A stretch of 53,564 bases of DNA from contig JASAOO010003396.1 in assembly GCA_030849075.1 (NCBI GenBank), positions 1 to 53,564 of the forward strand, written 5' to 3'. The notes below the pieces were generated by a model, which did not search any database, was not told where the DNA came from, and saw only the letters and a list, made by a program, of their open reading frames with translations. Of this stretch, positions 19,971 to 29,208 are shown piece by piece. Position 1 is the first letter of the stretch; every line of letters starts with the position of its first letter. Source of the DNA: Zelonia costaricensis. Its lineage: Eukaryota; Euglenozoa; Kinetoplastea; Trypanosomatida; Trypanosomatidae. The translations under genes were made by a program, and so were the position numbers.

Positions 19971-20744
19971 AACAGGAAAGAAAAAAAGGCAGGAGACAGC
20001 AAGCCGGCTGTTGCTGTTGCTGCTGCTGCTGATGTTCCTCCTTGCTTCGTGCGCTTGTGTGTCTGTGTCTGTGCGTGCGAGCGTGCATGTTTGGTGGGCT
20101 GAGGTGCAGAGCTCTCACTCACACACACACGCAGGGAAACAGGCATCGCTATTCCTCTCTCCACTGCTGACGGGCGCTTAGAACGAGTTGGGACGGAGCC
20201 CTGGCACTGTCTGCTCGCGTGTCCGCCCCTCCCTCCTCCCCGTCGGCCCTGCGCCGTGTCCGACTTGAAAGTTCAAGAAGAGCGGCAACGACCATCGCCC
20301 CGCTTGCACTCGCCTCGCCTTGCCATCTGGGTAAGGCAAGATTTGAAGTGCGTGGCTTCTCAAGCGAACGGCTGTCCAGCTCGCGAAGCGAGCGTCTGCG
20401 TGCGTTGCATGTGACGGCCGCTCCTTCTTGCATCCCGTCAACTCCCCCTTCTCCCTCTCTCTCTCTCTCTCTGTGTGTGTCGTTCCACCTGCCGCTGCCG
20501 CTGCCTCTGCCGCTGCCGCTGCCGCTGCCTCTGCCCCCCCCCTTGCCATCTCTGACGTGGTGCGTGCGGCACAGCTCACACTCGCCGGGCCCTCGCCTCT
20601 CTCTCCCTCGCCCTTCCTTCTCCCCCCCTTCTCACGTCCTCGACCGTGTTGGCGCACCACACGCGGGCGTCCTCGGCGCATCGGTCGCCGTGCCCCTCCC
20701 CACCCCCTCCCCCCTCACACTCCCACCTTCACTTCCACATCACC
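19971..20744 (+). other. Intergenic region
   Basis: About 0.8 kb. After the stop there is a short purine-rich patch (19974-19998) and CTG/TTG-rich sequence (20008-20033), then mixed sequence up to the strong pyrimidine tract of the importin gene. No gene is supported. Confidence 0.7.
20447..20574 (+). promoter_or_regulatory. Predicted spliced-leader acceptor of the importin gene
   Basis: A pyrimidine-rich tract of about 95 bases with a CT repeat (about 20455-20472) and no AG leads to GGCACAG (AG at 20573-20574). The next 170 bases to the ATG contain no further AG, which makes this site nearly certain for the start at 20745. Confidence 0.7.
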
Positions 20745-23700
20745 ATGAGCGGCAGCGCCCACTTGGAGGTCGGCAGCAGCAGCGGCGGCGGCGGCGGCGC
20801 TGGTGCGGGTGGCAGTCGCAGCATCCCTGACCGTCTCTTCCATGTCTTCACGGCTACCTTGTCCCCCGATAAGGCCACGCGGCAGTCCGCCGAGGAGGCG
20901 CTGGCGGAGCTGGCGGAGCAGGACCCCCACTTCATCCTGCACCTGCTCGAGTTGGCGTCACGCTCTCCGACGGTGTGCGCCAACGCGTTCAACACGGGGC
21001 TGCCATCCACGTCGAGCGCACTGCTGGCGAGTGCCATTCGCTTTCGCAATGAGGTGGGCCGCAGCGACTGGCACCGCAACCCGCGCTGCCCCGCCGAGGT
21101 GCAGCAGCGAGTGCGGGACCACGTCGTCTCGCTGCAGTGCCAGCCGCATGTGTCTGAGCCGGTCCGCCGGCAGCTCCTCGCCGCCACCATCGAGGTGATG
21201 CGGATCGACTACCCGCAGCGCTGGCCAGACCTGCTGCCGCAGCTCACCGGTCTCGTCGGGCAGAGCATGACCGCCTTGCGCGGCCTCTTCGACCACAACA
21301 CGACCACGAGCCAAGAGATCGACGGCGACGTGATTCAGATGATGCTGCTGCAGCTCAAGGGCGTGCTTGGCGTGCTGCGGGGGTGCTGCAAGATTCACGA
21401 AGTTTCGCCCGAGCTGGACGCCGACACGGCCGACGCGTTCGCCAGTCAGCTCGTTCCGTCACTCGTGTCGCTGGTGGAGCTGCTGACGAGTCGGTGGCAA
21501 CACGAGCTCGACGCGCTGGCGAGTCATGGACCGGCAGCCGCTACCTCCGGCGCCGCCCTCACCGCGCCGTTGCGCTTCTCGCCCGAGCTGGAGGAGCTCT
21601 CCCATTGCATGCGGCTCACCATGAAGTGCGTCTTCTCGCTCTTCACAAAGCGCTGGCCCGCCTGCCTGTGCGAGGTGCCCGCACTCGACTGCCTCTACGC
21701 GGCCTGCGTCGTGACGCCGGTGCAGTCGCTTCAGAGGGTGGTGTTGCCGCTGTGCCAGGCGCGGCTCGAGCACGCGCTGCGACACCCCGCCGAGACAGGC
21801 ATGACCGCCACCCAGCTGCGCGGCGACCACTTCGCGGACTTCCAGAAGTCACCCCTCTTCATGCTGCTCAAGTGGAGCATGAGCGTCGCCTTAAAGCTCA
21901 CGCAGGAGTTTGCGTCCCCGAAGAGCTGCGAGCGCCGGTGCCGGGCCGTGGCGAAGCACTTTGCCGACCAGTACCTGCAGCCCACCGTCGAGGCCGCGCT
22001 GCAGCTCGTGCGCTGGCACGCCGGCCCGCCGCTCGCGCTGACGTCCAAGGCGTACATCCTCGCACTGGAGGTGCTCACGCTTGCGGTGGACCACAAGCCG
22101 TCGTACACCGCCGTGCTGCACCCCGCCGCCGAGGACCTCATGACGGTGCTGCTCTTCCCCCGCCTCGCCTTCACTGCAGAGGACGAGGAGCTCTGGTACG
22201 ACAACCCAGAGGAGTACGTGCGCAAGCAGTCGAACCCGGCCGGCGACATCTACAGCGCCAAGGTCGTCTCCACAAGCCTGCTCATGTCGCTCGCCGTCGG
22301 CACAAAGAAGTTTCACGACAAGGACCTCTTCGCGTCGCTCGTGAACTTCTTGTTGAACCAGCTGCAGGCCTACGTTGCGGCCGCCGCGCACGCCACGGGC
22401 GAAGAGGCGGACTTGTATACCCCCGCCATGGAGGCGGCCCGGCGCGTGGACGCAGCCCTCTACTGCTTCTACCACTTCAAGAAGCTCCTCCTTGCCATGC
22501 GCTTCGGCGATGACAAGCTGGAGTTTGTGCTGTCCACCTTCACCGTGCCCGTGGCGCAGTACCCGCTGGGCTTCCTGCGTGCGCGGGCGGTGCTGGTGCT
22601 GAGCACCTTCGCGCGGTCGCTGCAGTGGAGCAGCGCGCCGGCGTACCAGAGCGCCCTGCGGCGGGTGCTGGGGCTGCTGAACGATACGGAGGCCCCGGTG
22701 CGGGTGCAGGCGTGCGTGTGCTTCTCCCACCTGGTCTGCCACCCGTTCGCACGCGACGTCATCAACCCGTGCATCGCCGAGCTCATCCAGCACTACTTCA
22801 ACGTTATGCAGATGATGGACAACGACGCGGTGGTGCGCACGCTGCGGCGAACCATATCCTTCTACAAGGACACGCTCTCGCAGTGGGCGCTGGAGCTGAC
22901 GGAGGTGCTCGTGAACCACTTCGCCGTGGTGCTGGAGCGGGTGACCAGTAAGTACAACGCCCTCGAGTCCATGACGGCGGCGCCGGCGCCGGCAGCCAAT
23001 CCACCCGCTAGCAGCGGCGGGGGCGGTGGCGGTGGCGGGGACGACGACGCGGACCTGCTCCTCGATGACCACGGCTTCGCGGACGTGCTCATGGCCGCGG
23101 ACGAGCTGCTCGAGACGCTGACGACGCTGGTGAAGGCGCTGCCGGAGAGCGCGGCGACCGTGGCGGCACGGCAGGGGGCGGCAACGGCGGTGGCGCGCGC
23201 GTCGGGGGCGCCGATGGGCGCGTCCGCCGCTGGGCCGTCATCGTCGGCAACGCTGGAGGCACTGCAGCAGGACATGTTTGTGCACATCCAGCTCCGCGTG
23301 GCGCCGATGCTGTTTGTCATTCTCGGCCATCAGGGCGGCAGCTCCTTCGGCTTCATGGACCCCGCCCTGTCCCTCCTCACGACGCTGCTCAGCCGCAGCC
23401 CGGCCATCGCGCCGCCCATGTGGAAGGTGCTGTGGTGCCTGTACCAGCTCATCGCTCGCGGCGGCGCAGTCGACTACATCCAGCAGCTGCTGCCTCCCAT
23501 CGACAACTTCGCGTCGGTCGAGCCCAGCGCCTTCCTCTACCGCTCGCTCGCTGACCTGGCACAGGAGCCGCTGCCGGCGTTGGTGCCACCCGAGGAGGCG
23601 GCGAAGACGCCGGCGCAGCTCGTCTTCGTGATGTGCGAGGCGGCGCTCGCGAGCACGTGCCTGCGCGAGAGCGAGGTGGCGGCGGTACCGAAGGTGTTCG

Positions 23701-24818
23701 ACGCGGTGGTGCAGAACAGCTGGGTCGCCGCGTCCACGTCGTCTCCGTCCTCTCCCGCTTCTGCGTGTGGCGCCTCTCCCACGAACGCGGACGTGGTGCA
23801 GTACGTGGCGCAGCAGGCGCTGACCATCGCCGGAACGCGGCCGCAGCTGAGCCCAACGTTCCGCGTGCTGCTCGCCGACAACGTCTTCTCCTGCCTCATC
23901 GCGAACGCGCCGGCAACGGTGGCGGTGCTGCACGGGCTGCAAGCCACCCGCGCCTTCTTCGAGTACTACGTCACGGAGAGCATCGGCGTCGAGGGGGTGG
24001 AGCGGGTGCTGGGTCTGATGCGCGGCTACGACGTGGACCTGTTCGTGTACGCCGTCGTCGCCTGCGTGCGCGCGCTTGCCGCCAACGCGATCGCCGACGC
24101 CGCCGCCGCCGCGGAGCTGCAGGCGAGCCTCGAGGCAATCGTGCAGTGCGGCGTGCTGCGGCGTGTGGCGCAGCACGCGGAAACGACATGCGTGGCAGAG
24201 CTCCGCGTGCATGAGCGGCGCATCGCGAAGCTGTCTGGCGCACCGGACCCGGCCGCCGCTGCCGCCGGTGCGGGCCCTGGCGGCGAGGACGGGGATGACG
24301 AGGAGGAGTGGGACAGCGCGAGCGACAGCTGCGACGACGACGATGATGACTGGCTGCACGGAGACGACGAAGACGAATACGAGGATGACTTCGACGACGG
24401 AGACTGGGAGGGGGAGGACGATGCTGCCGGGGGCGGGGACGGCGGTGCCGGTCACGGACTGAGTGGGGACAGCCGTCTGCAGGGGATGCTGCACCAGGCA
24501 CAGGCGCTACGCCAGCGCAAGGCACGCGGCCCGGCCGAAGCCCACGACGCCGACGACGACTGGGAGGAGAACCTGCTCTACGACGAGGACTTCTCCAGCC
24601 CGCTGGACAGCGTCAATGTTTGGGCTGCGCTGGTAGCAGAGGTGCAGCGGACGGACTTGGCGCCTGGCGGGCCGGCCGCGGCGGTGGTGGGGCTGCTGCG
24701 CAGCGAGCAGGGGGTGGCGCAGGCCGACGCCATCGTGAGCGCGCGCGATGTCGCGGCGGAGCTGCACAAGGCGCGCCTGACCCACCGCGCCCTCCTCGAG
24801 CAGGCAAAGAGCACGTAG
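20745..24818 (+). CDS. Importin-7/8-like nuclear transport receptor (importin-beta family)
   Basis: A 1357-residue karyopherin, somewhat longer than the roughly 1040 residues usual for importin-7/8 and yeast Nmd5/Sxm1. After a Gly/Ser-rich N-terminus the importin-beta N-terminal domain, which binds Ran-GTP, runs from about residue 27: FTATLSPDKATRQSAEEAL, then ALLASAIRFRNEVGRSDW near 100, and IEVMRIDYPQRWPDLLPQL near 150, all hallmarks of this family. HEAT-type helical repeats fill the middle. Low-complexity inserts lie at about 745-765 and 805-830. Near the C-terminus is a very acidic block (about 1181-1226) and then NLLYDEDFSSPLDSVNVW, resembling the conserved C-terminal Y-x-x-P-L-D motif of importin-7/8. 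Expected role: carrying ribosomal proteins, histones or similar cargo into the nucleus. The start at 20745 is the only ATG placed well after the splice site. Confidence 0.92.
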   Translation: MSGSAHLEVGSSSGGGGGAGAGGSRSIPDRLFHVFTATLSPDKATRQSAEEALAELAEQDPHFILHLLELASRSPTVCANAFNTGLPSTSSALLASAIRFRNEVGRSDWHRNPRCPAEVQQRVRDHVVSLQCQPHVSEPVRRQLLAATIEVMRIDYPQRWPDLLPQLTGLVGQSMTALRGLFDHNTTTSQEIDGDVIQMMLLQLKGVLGVLRGCCKIHEVSPELDADTADAFASQLVPSLVSLVELLTSRWQHELDALASHGPAAATSGAALTAPLRFSPELEELSHCMRLTMKCVFSLFTKRWPACLCEVPALDCLYAACVVTPVQSLQRVVLPLCQARLEHALRHPAETGMTATQLRGDHFADFQKSPLFMLLKWSMSVALKLTQEFASPKSCERRCRAVAKHFADQYLQPTVEAALQLVRWHAGPPLALTSKAYILALEVLTLAVDHKPSYTAVLHPAAEDLMTVLLFPRLAFTAEDEELWYDNPEEYVRKQSNPAGDIYSAKVVSTSLLMSLAVGTKKFHDKDLFASLVNFLLNQLQAYVAAAAHATGEEADLYTPAMEAARRVDAALYCFYHFKKLLLAMRFGDDKLEFVLSTFTVPVAQYPLGFLRARAVLVLSTFARSLQWSSAPAYQSALRRVLGLLNDTEAPVRVQACVCFSHLVCHPFARDVINPCIAELIQHYFNVMQMMDNDAVVRTLRRTISFYKDTLSQWALELTEVLVNHFAVVLERVTSKYNALESMTAAPAPAANPPASSGGGGGGGGDDDADLLLDDHGFADVLMAADELLETLTTLVKALPESAATVAARQGAATAVARASGAPMGASAAGPSSSATLEALQQDMFVHIQLRVAPMLFVILGHQGGSSFGFMDPALSLLTTLLSRSPAIAPPMWKVLWCLYQLIARGGAVDYIQQLLPPIDNFASVEPSAFLYRSLADLAQEPLPALVPPEEAAKTPAQLVFVMCEAALASTCLRESEVAAVPKVFDAVVQNSWVAASTSSPSSPASACGASPTNADVVQYVAQQALTIAGTRPQLSPTFRVLLADNVFSCLIANAPATVAVLHGLQATRAFFEYYVTESIGVEGVERVLGLMRGYDVDLFVYAVVACVRALAANAIADAAAAAELQASLEAIVQCGVLRRVAQHAETTCVAELRVHERRIAKLSGAPDPAAAAAGAGPGGEDGDDEEEWDSASDSCDDDDDDWLHGDDEDEYEDDFDDGDWEGEDDAAGGGDGGAGHGLSGDSRLQGMLHQAQALRQRKARGPAEAHDADDDWEENLLYDEDFSSPLDSVNVWAALVAEVQRTDLAPGGPAAAVVGLLRSEQGVAQADAIVSARDVAAELHKARLTHRALLEQAKST

Positions 24819-25744
24819 CCGCGAATGGGTCGCCCGCATCTCCCCCTCGTGAGCAATAGGCAGTCACAAGGCCTCAATACACGCGCCTTGGAGCCGCACT
24901 GCTCGGCCTCCCGACCAGCTCATGTGCGCTGTCCCGACGTTTCCTTCTCGTCAAGAAACTCCGTCACCAACAGACTAACGGCGATGTCTGCGCGTGCAGC
25001 AAGAGGGTGTCGTGGTAATGGTGGCGGCTGGCTCGCTGTGCCGGCTGTCCTCCCGTGTCCTCGCCCCCTCTAGCGTTGCACTCCTGCGACCGACACAACA
25101 CGCATGCGTGCCCGAGGTAAGCGCTTAAGCTCAACGCACCCAGTGTTCAACGAGAAGCTCGAAGAGATGATAAGTTGAGAACACATGTGTGTCCGAGGTG
25201 GCGAGGTGGGGCGGTGTTGTGGCCGCGTCGATCATAGGGTCACGCCGCGCACGGCTTGCCGCGTGTGGCTCGTCCACCTCTTCTGTTTCCCTGTGCCTCC
25301 ATCTTGATGTTGTGGTGCCGCCTCGCGAAGAAGCTCTTCGGCACCGCGCTTCACCGTGACCCGGCAGGAACACGATGTACACACACACACACGCAACCCC
25401 ACTCACCGCGCGTTGTACACAGCCGTTAACGACGAGCTGCCCCTCTCCCCCCTCTCCAGCAATCTCGTCTGCTTTTCCATTTCACCCACGCGCTACTCGC
25501 GTGTGAGCGTTCCCGTTCTCCTCCCACAACGCACACACACATACGCGCACACGGCGGTATCGCCAGCGTGCCTCACTCTCTCTCGCGCTTCGCTTCGTTG
25601 CGGCTGCCAGAAGGCCACAGAAAAGGGTCCATATTAGTAGACACACCCTTCTCTCTCCCCTCCTTCCGCCTTTCCACCCCCCTCTCCTAAACACACAAAT
25701 CCACACACATACACACACTTCCACGGGCGACGCAGCTCAGAGGC
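24819..25744 (+). other. Intergenic region
   Basis: About 0.9 kb, less C/T-biased in its first half (24819-25370) than other gaps, then CA patches (25376-25392, 25533-25551) and the pyrimidine tract of the next gene. No gene or RNA is supported. Confidence 0.7.
25647..25735 (+). promoter_or_regulatory. Predicted spliced-leader acceptor with CA-rich spacer (DHHC-like gene)
   Basis: A C/T tract (about 25647-25688) is followed by CA-rich sequence with no AG until GACGCAG (AG at 25734-25735); another AG is at 25739-25740. The leader would be only 9 or 4 bases, unusually short, so a downstream start is possible although the ATG at 25745 opens a sensible membrane protein. Confidence 0.45.
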
Positions 25745-27905
25745 ATGACACCCGCCACGTCTCCTGCGCCGGCGTCGGCGGCGCCCGCGACTAACAACCC
25801 GGGGCTGGGCCGCTACCTCGCCCATCTCTTTTCTGGTGCCGTCCTCATGTTCATCTTCGCCTTCTTCATGGCGGTGCACCTCTACTACGCCAGCTCCGCC
25901 CTGCTCGATCAGGTAGTGCTGCTCATCCTATTCTTCCTCATGGCCTTCGTGGGCCTCAGCGTCAGCTCGCTGGTCATGGTCACCATGACAGGGCCGGGCG
26001 AGCTGCCGTCGCGCTTCTCCGCGGCCCGCATGGACACCTTCATTCGGGAGGAGCTCCAGCACGCGGTGGCAAGTGCGCAGCCCGCCGGCGTGGCTGTGCA
26101 CACCACCGCCTCGCTCTCGTCGCCAGCGTCGTCGGGCTACGCCAAGTCGGGGGCGCTCACCACGGGCGGCAGCGGTGGCACCAACGGCGCCGGCGCTGCC
26201 GTGCGCGGCACGAACTGGTATGACGTGGACGAGGCGGACAGTCACCAGCTCGCCAACGCGGTCGCGGCTGCGGCGATGGCGGAGCGCAGCAGTGCGGCGG
26301 CGGAGGAGGCGGTGGTCGAGCGGGCGGCGGCAGAGGCGCGGCTACGCGGCTACCACCACAACATCGATGACACCACGAGCGCGTCGGAGCACTCGGACGG
26401 CGATGGCGGCCGCGAGATGCAGCGGCCGCCGCACCGCCGCCGCGCGGACGGCGACCGCGATGGCGGGGACGACGCGGGTGAGGACGACGCGCCGACGCAG
26501 GCGGAGCTGCCGCCCTACATGACGGAGGCGATGCACCTACGCCACCTGCGGAAGCTGCGGCGCGGGCTGCCCGTGATGACGGTGAGCGCGGTGGCGCAGC
26601 GCGTTCTGACGGCGATGGACGGTGCCGACATGGGCCGCAAGCAGGAGGAGTTGCGCTTCCTGCTGCCTGGTGCGAACTGGTGCCGCTTCTGCCGCTTCTA
26701 CCAGATGAACGACACGCGGCACTGCGACGTGTGCGGACGGTGCGTGTACCGCTCGAACATGCACTCCAGCTGCTGCAGCACCTGCATCGGCTACGCGAAC
26801 AGCAAGTACTACGTGCTCTTCCTCTGGTATCTGTGCCTGTCGCTCGTTATGGCGGATGTGCTGGACCTCTACTGCGTCTCATGGGGATACACGTTCTTCT
26901 TCAAGGCGAGCGGGGACGCCAACTCGATGTACTACCTCGTGTTCGTCTACAGCGCCTGCTTCGCCGTCGCCGGCTTCGGCTTCGTGGTGCAGTACCTCTA
27001 CGCCGTGGGCCGCGGCATCGGCATTCTCACCGACCTGCAGCAGGAGCAGCGCGCCAGCCTCGCGGAGCAGCGGACGAGCAACAACGGCGCCGTGTACGAG
27101 CCGATCCTAATGGACAGCGACGCAGCCGTGCACCCGAGCGGGAGCGCCGGTGACGCCGGCCCGGTCAGCGCCCACGACCCGGCCGCGCGGACTGCGAGTC
27201 CGCTGACGGATGAGTCGCCCTTCAGCTGGCGCCGCGTGGCGGACGCAGTTGGGGAGGGGCTGCCGCTGCCGCTGTGGTTCTGGCCGACACCGACACGGAT
27301 GGCAATCAAGGAGACGACCGACCCACCGGGGTACTGGGAGGCACTGCGCGATGCCATCAGGATGCGCCTGCGCAGCGTCGCCGACGTGGACGACGTGTTC
27401 GGCGACGACGACGTTGCGGACCACCTGCACGACGGGGTGCCGCACGCCACGACAGCGGCAGTGTCGTCGTCGGGTGGCTCGGCTGATGCTGCACCTGCGC
27501 CGGCAGCCACCATACCGAAGGGCACTGCACCCGCGGTTGTGGCGAAGGGCACCAGCGCCGCCGCGGCATCACAACCGCCGCGCGCGAAGAGGGACGAGGC
27601 AGCGGCGGTCGTGGTGCCCTCGGCTCCCGTCGGGGACGCGCGGCCACCGGTTGCGGCGGTGCAGCCGCCGCAGGATCCGCTGCCGCCGATCGCTGCCGTG
27701 AGCCCCTCACCGCCCCCGGCTGCGAAGATCNCACGGCCGACTGCGCGCACCGCTGCACGCGCCCCCGTTCTTCCTGCCGCCCCCCCCCCCCCCCCCCATT
27801 CCTCCTTCCCCGGTGCACCGTGTGCGTCTCCCCGCAGGCCGGCACATCGATGCCGGTGCTGTGGTCGTCAAGGAGCCATCGGGCTGTGCCGTGTACTACC
27901 GCTGA
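25745..27905 (+). CDS. zDHHC-type palmitoyltransferase-like protein with NMHS in place of DHHC; C-terminus disrupted by an assembly gap
   Basis: Layout is that of DHHC protein acyltransferases: two N-terminal membrane segments (about 25-45 and 55-78), a cytosolic Cys-rich domain, then two more segments (about 354-378 and 395-420). The Cys-rich domain keeps its zinc ligands, CRFC (313-316) and HCDVCGRC (326-333), and the following CIG with YANSKYY. Where the catalytic D-H-H-C should be, the sequence reads N338-M339-H340-S341, so the cysteine that carries the acyl group is Ser. C343 and C344 follow closely. A 180-residue low-complexity insert separates segment two from the domain. At 27731 there is an N. 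The same frame runs on to a TGA ending at 27967 but becomes repeat translation; the frame ending at TGA 27903-27905 (…VVVKEPSGCAVYYR) has much better third-position G/C and is taken as the true end. Either a scaffold-type pseudoenzyme or a variant enzyme. Confidence 0.8.
27731..27731. other. Single N, probable collapsed assembly gap inside a gene
   Basis: The undetermined base lies in the Pro/Ala-rich C-terminal part of the DHHC-like gene. Downstream of it, third-position G/C is better in the other two frames than in the frame used upstream, so bases are probably missing here. Confidence 0.65.
27780..27797 (+). repeat. Poly-C run of 18
   Basis: A homopolymer of 18 C inside the probable coding end of the DHHC-like gene; its length is prone to sequencing error and could itself shift the frame. 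Confidence 0.9.
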
Positions 27906-28680
27906 AATTTCTGCAGCGTGCATACGAAGATTTGTGTGCACGCGTGTGTGTGCGTGTGTGTCGTTGACTTCGCGCCGGTGTGGAGACGCTGCGGTGTGCG
28001 TTCCTGTAGTAGACTCCTTTGCGTTGGCGTGCGTGGCCGACCGTGTCTGCCGAGGGCCCCGCCCCTCCCCCTCGCGCGTCGCTCCTTTGGCGTCTTCCCG
28101 CCGCCTGCTCCGGCCTGTGCCGAGCCTCCTTCCCTCACGAACCACAACCCGACACAGAACTCACTGCATCCTCATCCCTCGCAACTTCTCTTTCCCCCCT
28201 CCACCTCCTCCGGGGAGAGGGACTGAGGTAAGGGACGCACCCGCTCGTCGGCATCAGCGTCCACGTTGGCGCTTCTTGGCGCTTGCAGACTCACGATGCG
28301 TTGGTGCGTTTGTGTGTGTGTACGTGTCAAGGTCCCGTTAGCTTCCCCAGTCGCGCTGGCAGGTGAGCAGCGGAGGCACCTGTGTGTGTGTGAACCGGAG
28401 CTCGATCAAGCAACGTGTGCACGCACATGCTGCATCCCGGGGGGGGGTGGGGGAGGGGCGCCGCGAGAACCCCTCGGGGTGTTCACACCAGCCACGACGA
28501 CCGCAACGTGCGCGCGTTTTGTCGCTCGAGAAGTCATACAGCGCATCAGCGCCACCCCCCTCCGCCACTGATTACGGCTCCGGCGTTCAGCCCCCAGTCT
28601 CAGCCCTTTCACCTCGAACTCCACCAACGCTCACGCGCCTGCTCCTGCTGCGCCGACTCCACCGCCGTGCTGGTCTCACC

Positions 28681-28719
28681 CACCCACCCACACACACACA
28701 CCCACACACACACACACAC
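28681..28719 (+). repeat. (CCCA)/(CA) simple repeat
   Basis: Mixed CCCA and CA units upstream of the U-box gene, followed by the first AG near 28733, possibly an alternative upstream splice site. Confidence 0.85.
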
Positions 28720-29137
28720 TCGTACGCCTTTAAGCACACAGGCCCATCAATACAGCGCCAACGTTTATCGAGCCCAACTCGCGCATCCGGAACTCTCTCG
28801 CCTCCCCCCCTCCCTCGCTCCACCTTGCTTATCCCTCTCCGGCCCCGCCTCAACTTTGAGCCCCCCCCCCCCCAGCACTCGCTTGCTTGTGTGCGTGTTG
28901 GAGCGGTTCCTGTGCAAGACGTCAGCGCGTGCGTGTGCGTCCACTCGCATCCCATCAAAACACTACGCACTACTCCCTCTCCTTCCCTGGTGTGCTTGTG
29001 TGCGTGCGTGTGTGTGGTTCTTCGCCCATCAGCGAGTCGTTGCCGCGCCTCCTCCGCATTTGATTCCATAGAGGACCTCCGTGCTCTTCGCCTGTCCGTG
29101 TCCTGTGCTTTTCGCACAGCAACAGCACGCACGGACA

Positions 29138-29181
29138 CCACCTCCTCCCCCCTCCCCTCTTTCCCCGCCTCTGCCTTGCAG
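29138..29181 (+). promoter_or_regulatory. Predicted spliced-leader acceptor of the U-box gene
   Basis: A near-continuous C/T tract of about 38 bases leads straight into CCTTGCAG (AG at 29180-29181). The leader would be 27 bases. Confidence 0.65.
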
Positions 29182-29208
29182 ACACAAGCGACGTACTTCG
29201 CGCCACAA

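Larger units (their letters stand above)
27906..29208 (+). other. Intergenic region
   Basis: About 1.3 kb with GT patches after the presumed stop (27943-27961 and 28308-28322), a G run at 28440-28452, mixed CA/CCCA repeats at 28681-28719, a C run (28861-28873) and C/T-rich sequence to the next start. An open frame continues into the U-box gene but translates repeats. Confidence 0.7.

Noticed and set aside
28363..29208. Upstream extension of the U-box frame by 282 residues
   Set aside because: Repeat and pyrimidine-tract translation lying before a strong acceptor 27 bases upstream of the chosen ATG.
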